Positions 63,496 through 64,000 of a stretch of 64,000 nucleotides of DNA are shown here, in pieces. Under the pieces are notes generated by a model. It was not told where the DNA came from. It did not search any database and was given only the letters and a program-made list of their open reading frames with translations. Source of the stretch: Phymatolithon calcareum (Eukaryota > Rhodophyta > Florideophyceae > Hapalidiales); the NCBI GenBank assembly GCA_977006965.1, contig OZ345357.1, positions 1,240,001 to 1,304,000 on the forward strand, in the 5' to 3' direction. Both the position numbers and the translations under genes were made by a program. Every line of letters starts with the position of its first letter. Position 1 is the first letter of the stretch.

Positions 63496-64000
63496 ATGAT
63501 GCGAATTCGAAGGTTCCCAGCCATTCGACAGCGAACTGAGGAGCGGGCACTCAAAGCGGTGCGCACGTACGCCTGCTCCTGTCGCACCGCAGTGGTTGTG
63601 TTTCTTTTCGTGTTCCTCTTGACAAGTTTAGTTGGTCAATACCGCGGCGCACTATCCACATTGCAGGAAGGCAGTACCGTTGGCGTCAGCCTCATCTCAG
63701 AGAAGTATAATGATATTGTTAATGCGTACCACACAACAGTTGGCAATGTTGCCGGAGGCGACACAGCGACACCACACGCGGCGAAGAGTGATGGTGCAAA
63801 TTCCCGGCCCCCCAAGCACATGCCCATCACTGGAATTAATCCCGCCGATGAAGACCATGAACCTGGACCTAATGCCGTCGCTCCGGCAAATAAGCCCTCT
63901 AATGTCGCCGGAAATGGTCGGAAAGATAACGTGAAATCAGATAGCATACGCGCTGAGGAAACTGCTGCAACGAACCCAGGAAAGGTAAATCATGCGCCCG
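63496..64000 (+). CDS. N-terminal part of a type II membrane protein, cut by the window end
   Basis: Two adjacent ATGs at 63496 and 63499; the frame is open to the last base. A basic N-terminus (MMRIRRFPAIRQRTEERALK) precedes one signal anchor at about residues 33-45 (AVVVFLFVFLLTSLVG), then a long Ser/Pro/Asn/Gly-rich stem (GGDTATPHAAKSDG; EDHEPGPNAVAPANKPSN). Short tail, one anchor and a flexible stem is the layout of Golgi glycosyltransferases and sulfotransferases, but the catalytic part lies outside the window. The assignment is therefore only by topology. Confidence 0.6.
   Translation, partial: MMRIRRFPAIRQRTEERALKAVRTYACSCRTAVVVFLFVFLLTSLVGQYRGALSTLQEGSTVGVSLISEKYNDIVNAYHTTVGNVAGGDTATPHAAKSDGANSRPPKHMPITGINPADEDHEPGPNAVAPANKPSNVAGNGRKDNVKSDSIRAEETAATNPGKVNHAP

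Overview
The window looks like nuclear DNA of a eukaryotic alga, most likely a red alga of the gene-sparse, transposon-rich florideophyte type; this is inference, because no ribosomal or organellar marker is present. The support is as follows. Genes stand singly and mostly alternate in orientation. Introns are absent or few and short (one in histone H3, one in the fluoride channel, two in V-ATPase subunit F). One or two proteins carry plastid-transit-like N-termini. There are no operons, bacterial ribosome binding sites or prokaryotic gene packing.

Layout. 1-2.7 kb holds a decayed multi-pass membrane protein gene. 2.7-7.6 kb is a compact gene group: a secreted single-pass protein, a SUN-domain nuclear envelope protein, a plastid-type small membrane protein and a GET2/CAML-like ER protein. 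7.6-17 kb holds a divergent histone H3 variant, a 510-residue protein with a C-terminal repeat array, a decayed LINE and a FEX/CrcB fluoride channel. 17.1-19.2 kb is glutamine:fructose-6-phosphate aminotransferase. 19.2-27.2 kb is repeat-rich: a foldback cluster, a tRNA-like Pol III sequence, two pogo/mariner-type MITEs with TA target duplications, and members of a CAGGGG-ended element family with 7-bp target duplications.

27.18-37.33 kb is a 10.1-kb Ty3/gypsy chromovirus on the minus strand. It has two nearly identical LTRs, PBS, PPT, gag, and pro-pol with RT, RNase H, integrase and chromodomain. It also carries a long open frame on the opposite strand between pol and the 3' LTR. Its gag and pol are broken, and the RT active site reads YIGD. 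37.3-50.6 kb is a graveyard of gene and transposon remnants: a coiled-coil gene end, PIF/Harbinger-like, hAT and LINE pieces, a DEAH-helicase fragment, and a second CAGGGG element carrying a broken psq-type HTH.

50.6-64 kb is gene-rich again: a basic disordered protein with LTPVR motifs, a tesmin/LIN54-type CXC protein, V-ATPase subunit F, REV1, two unrecognised proteins and the start of a type II membrane protein cut off by the window end.

The genes do not form one pathway. They are ordinary housekeeping genes (nuclear envelope, tail-anchored protein insertion, hexosamine synthesis, fluoride export, proton pumping, translesion synthesis, cell-cycle transcription) separated by mobile DNA. 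The most unusual items are the antisense open frame inside the chromovirus, the 18-22 bp terminal-repeat-only insertions with perfect 7-bp target duplications, and the H3 variant lacking several modifiable lysines.
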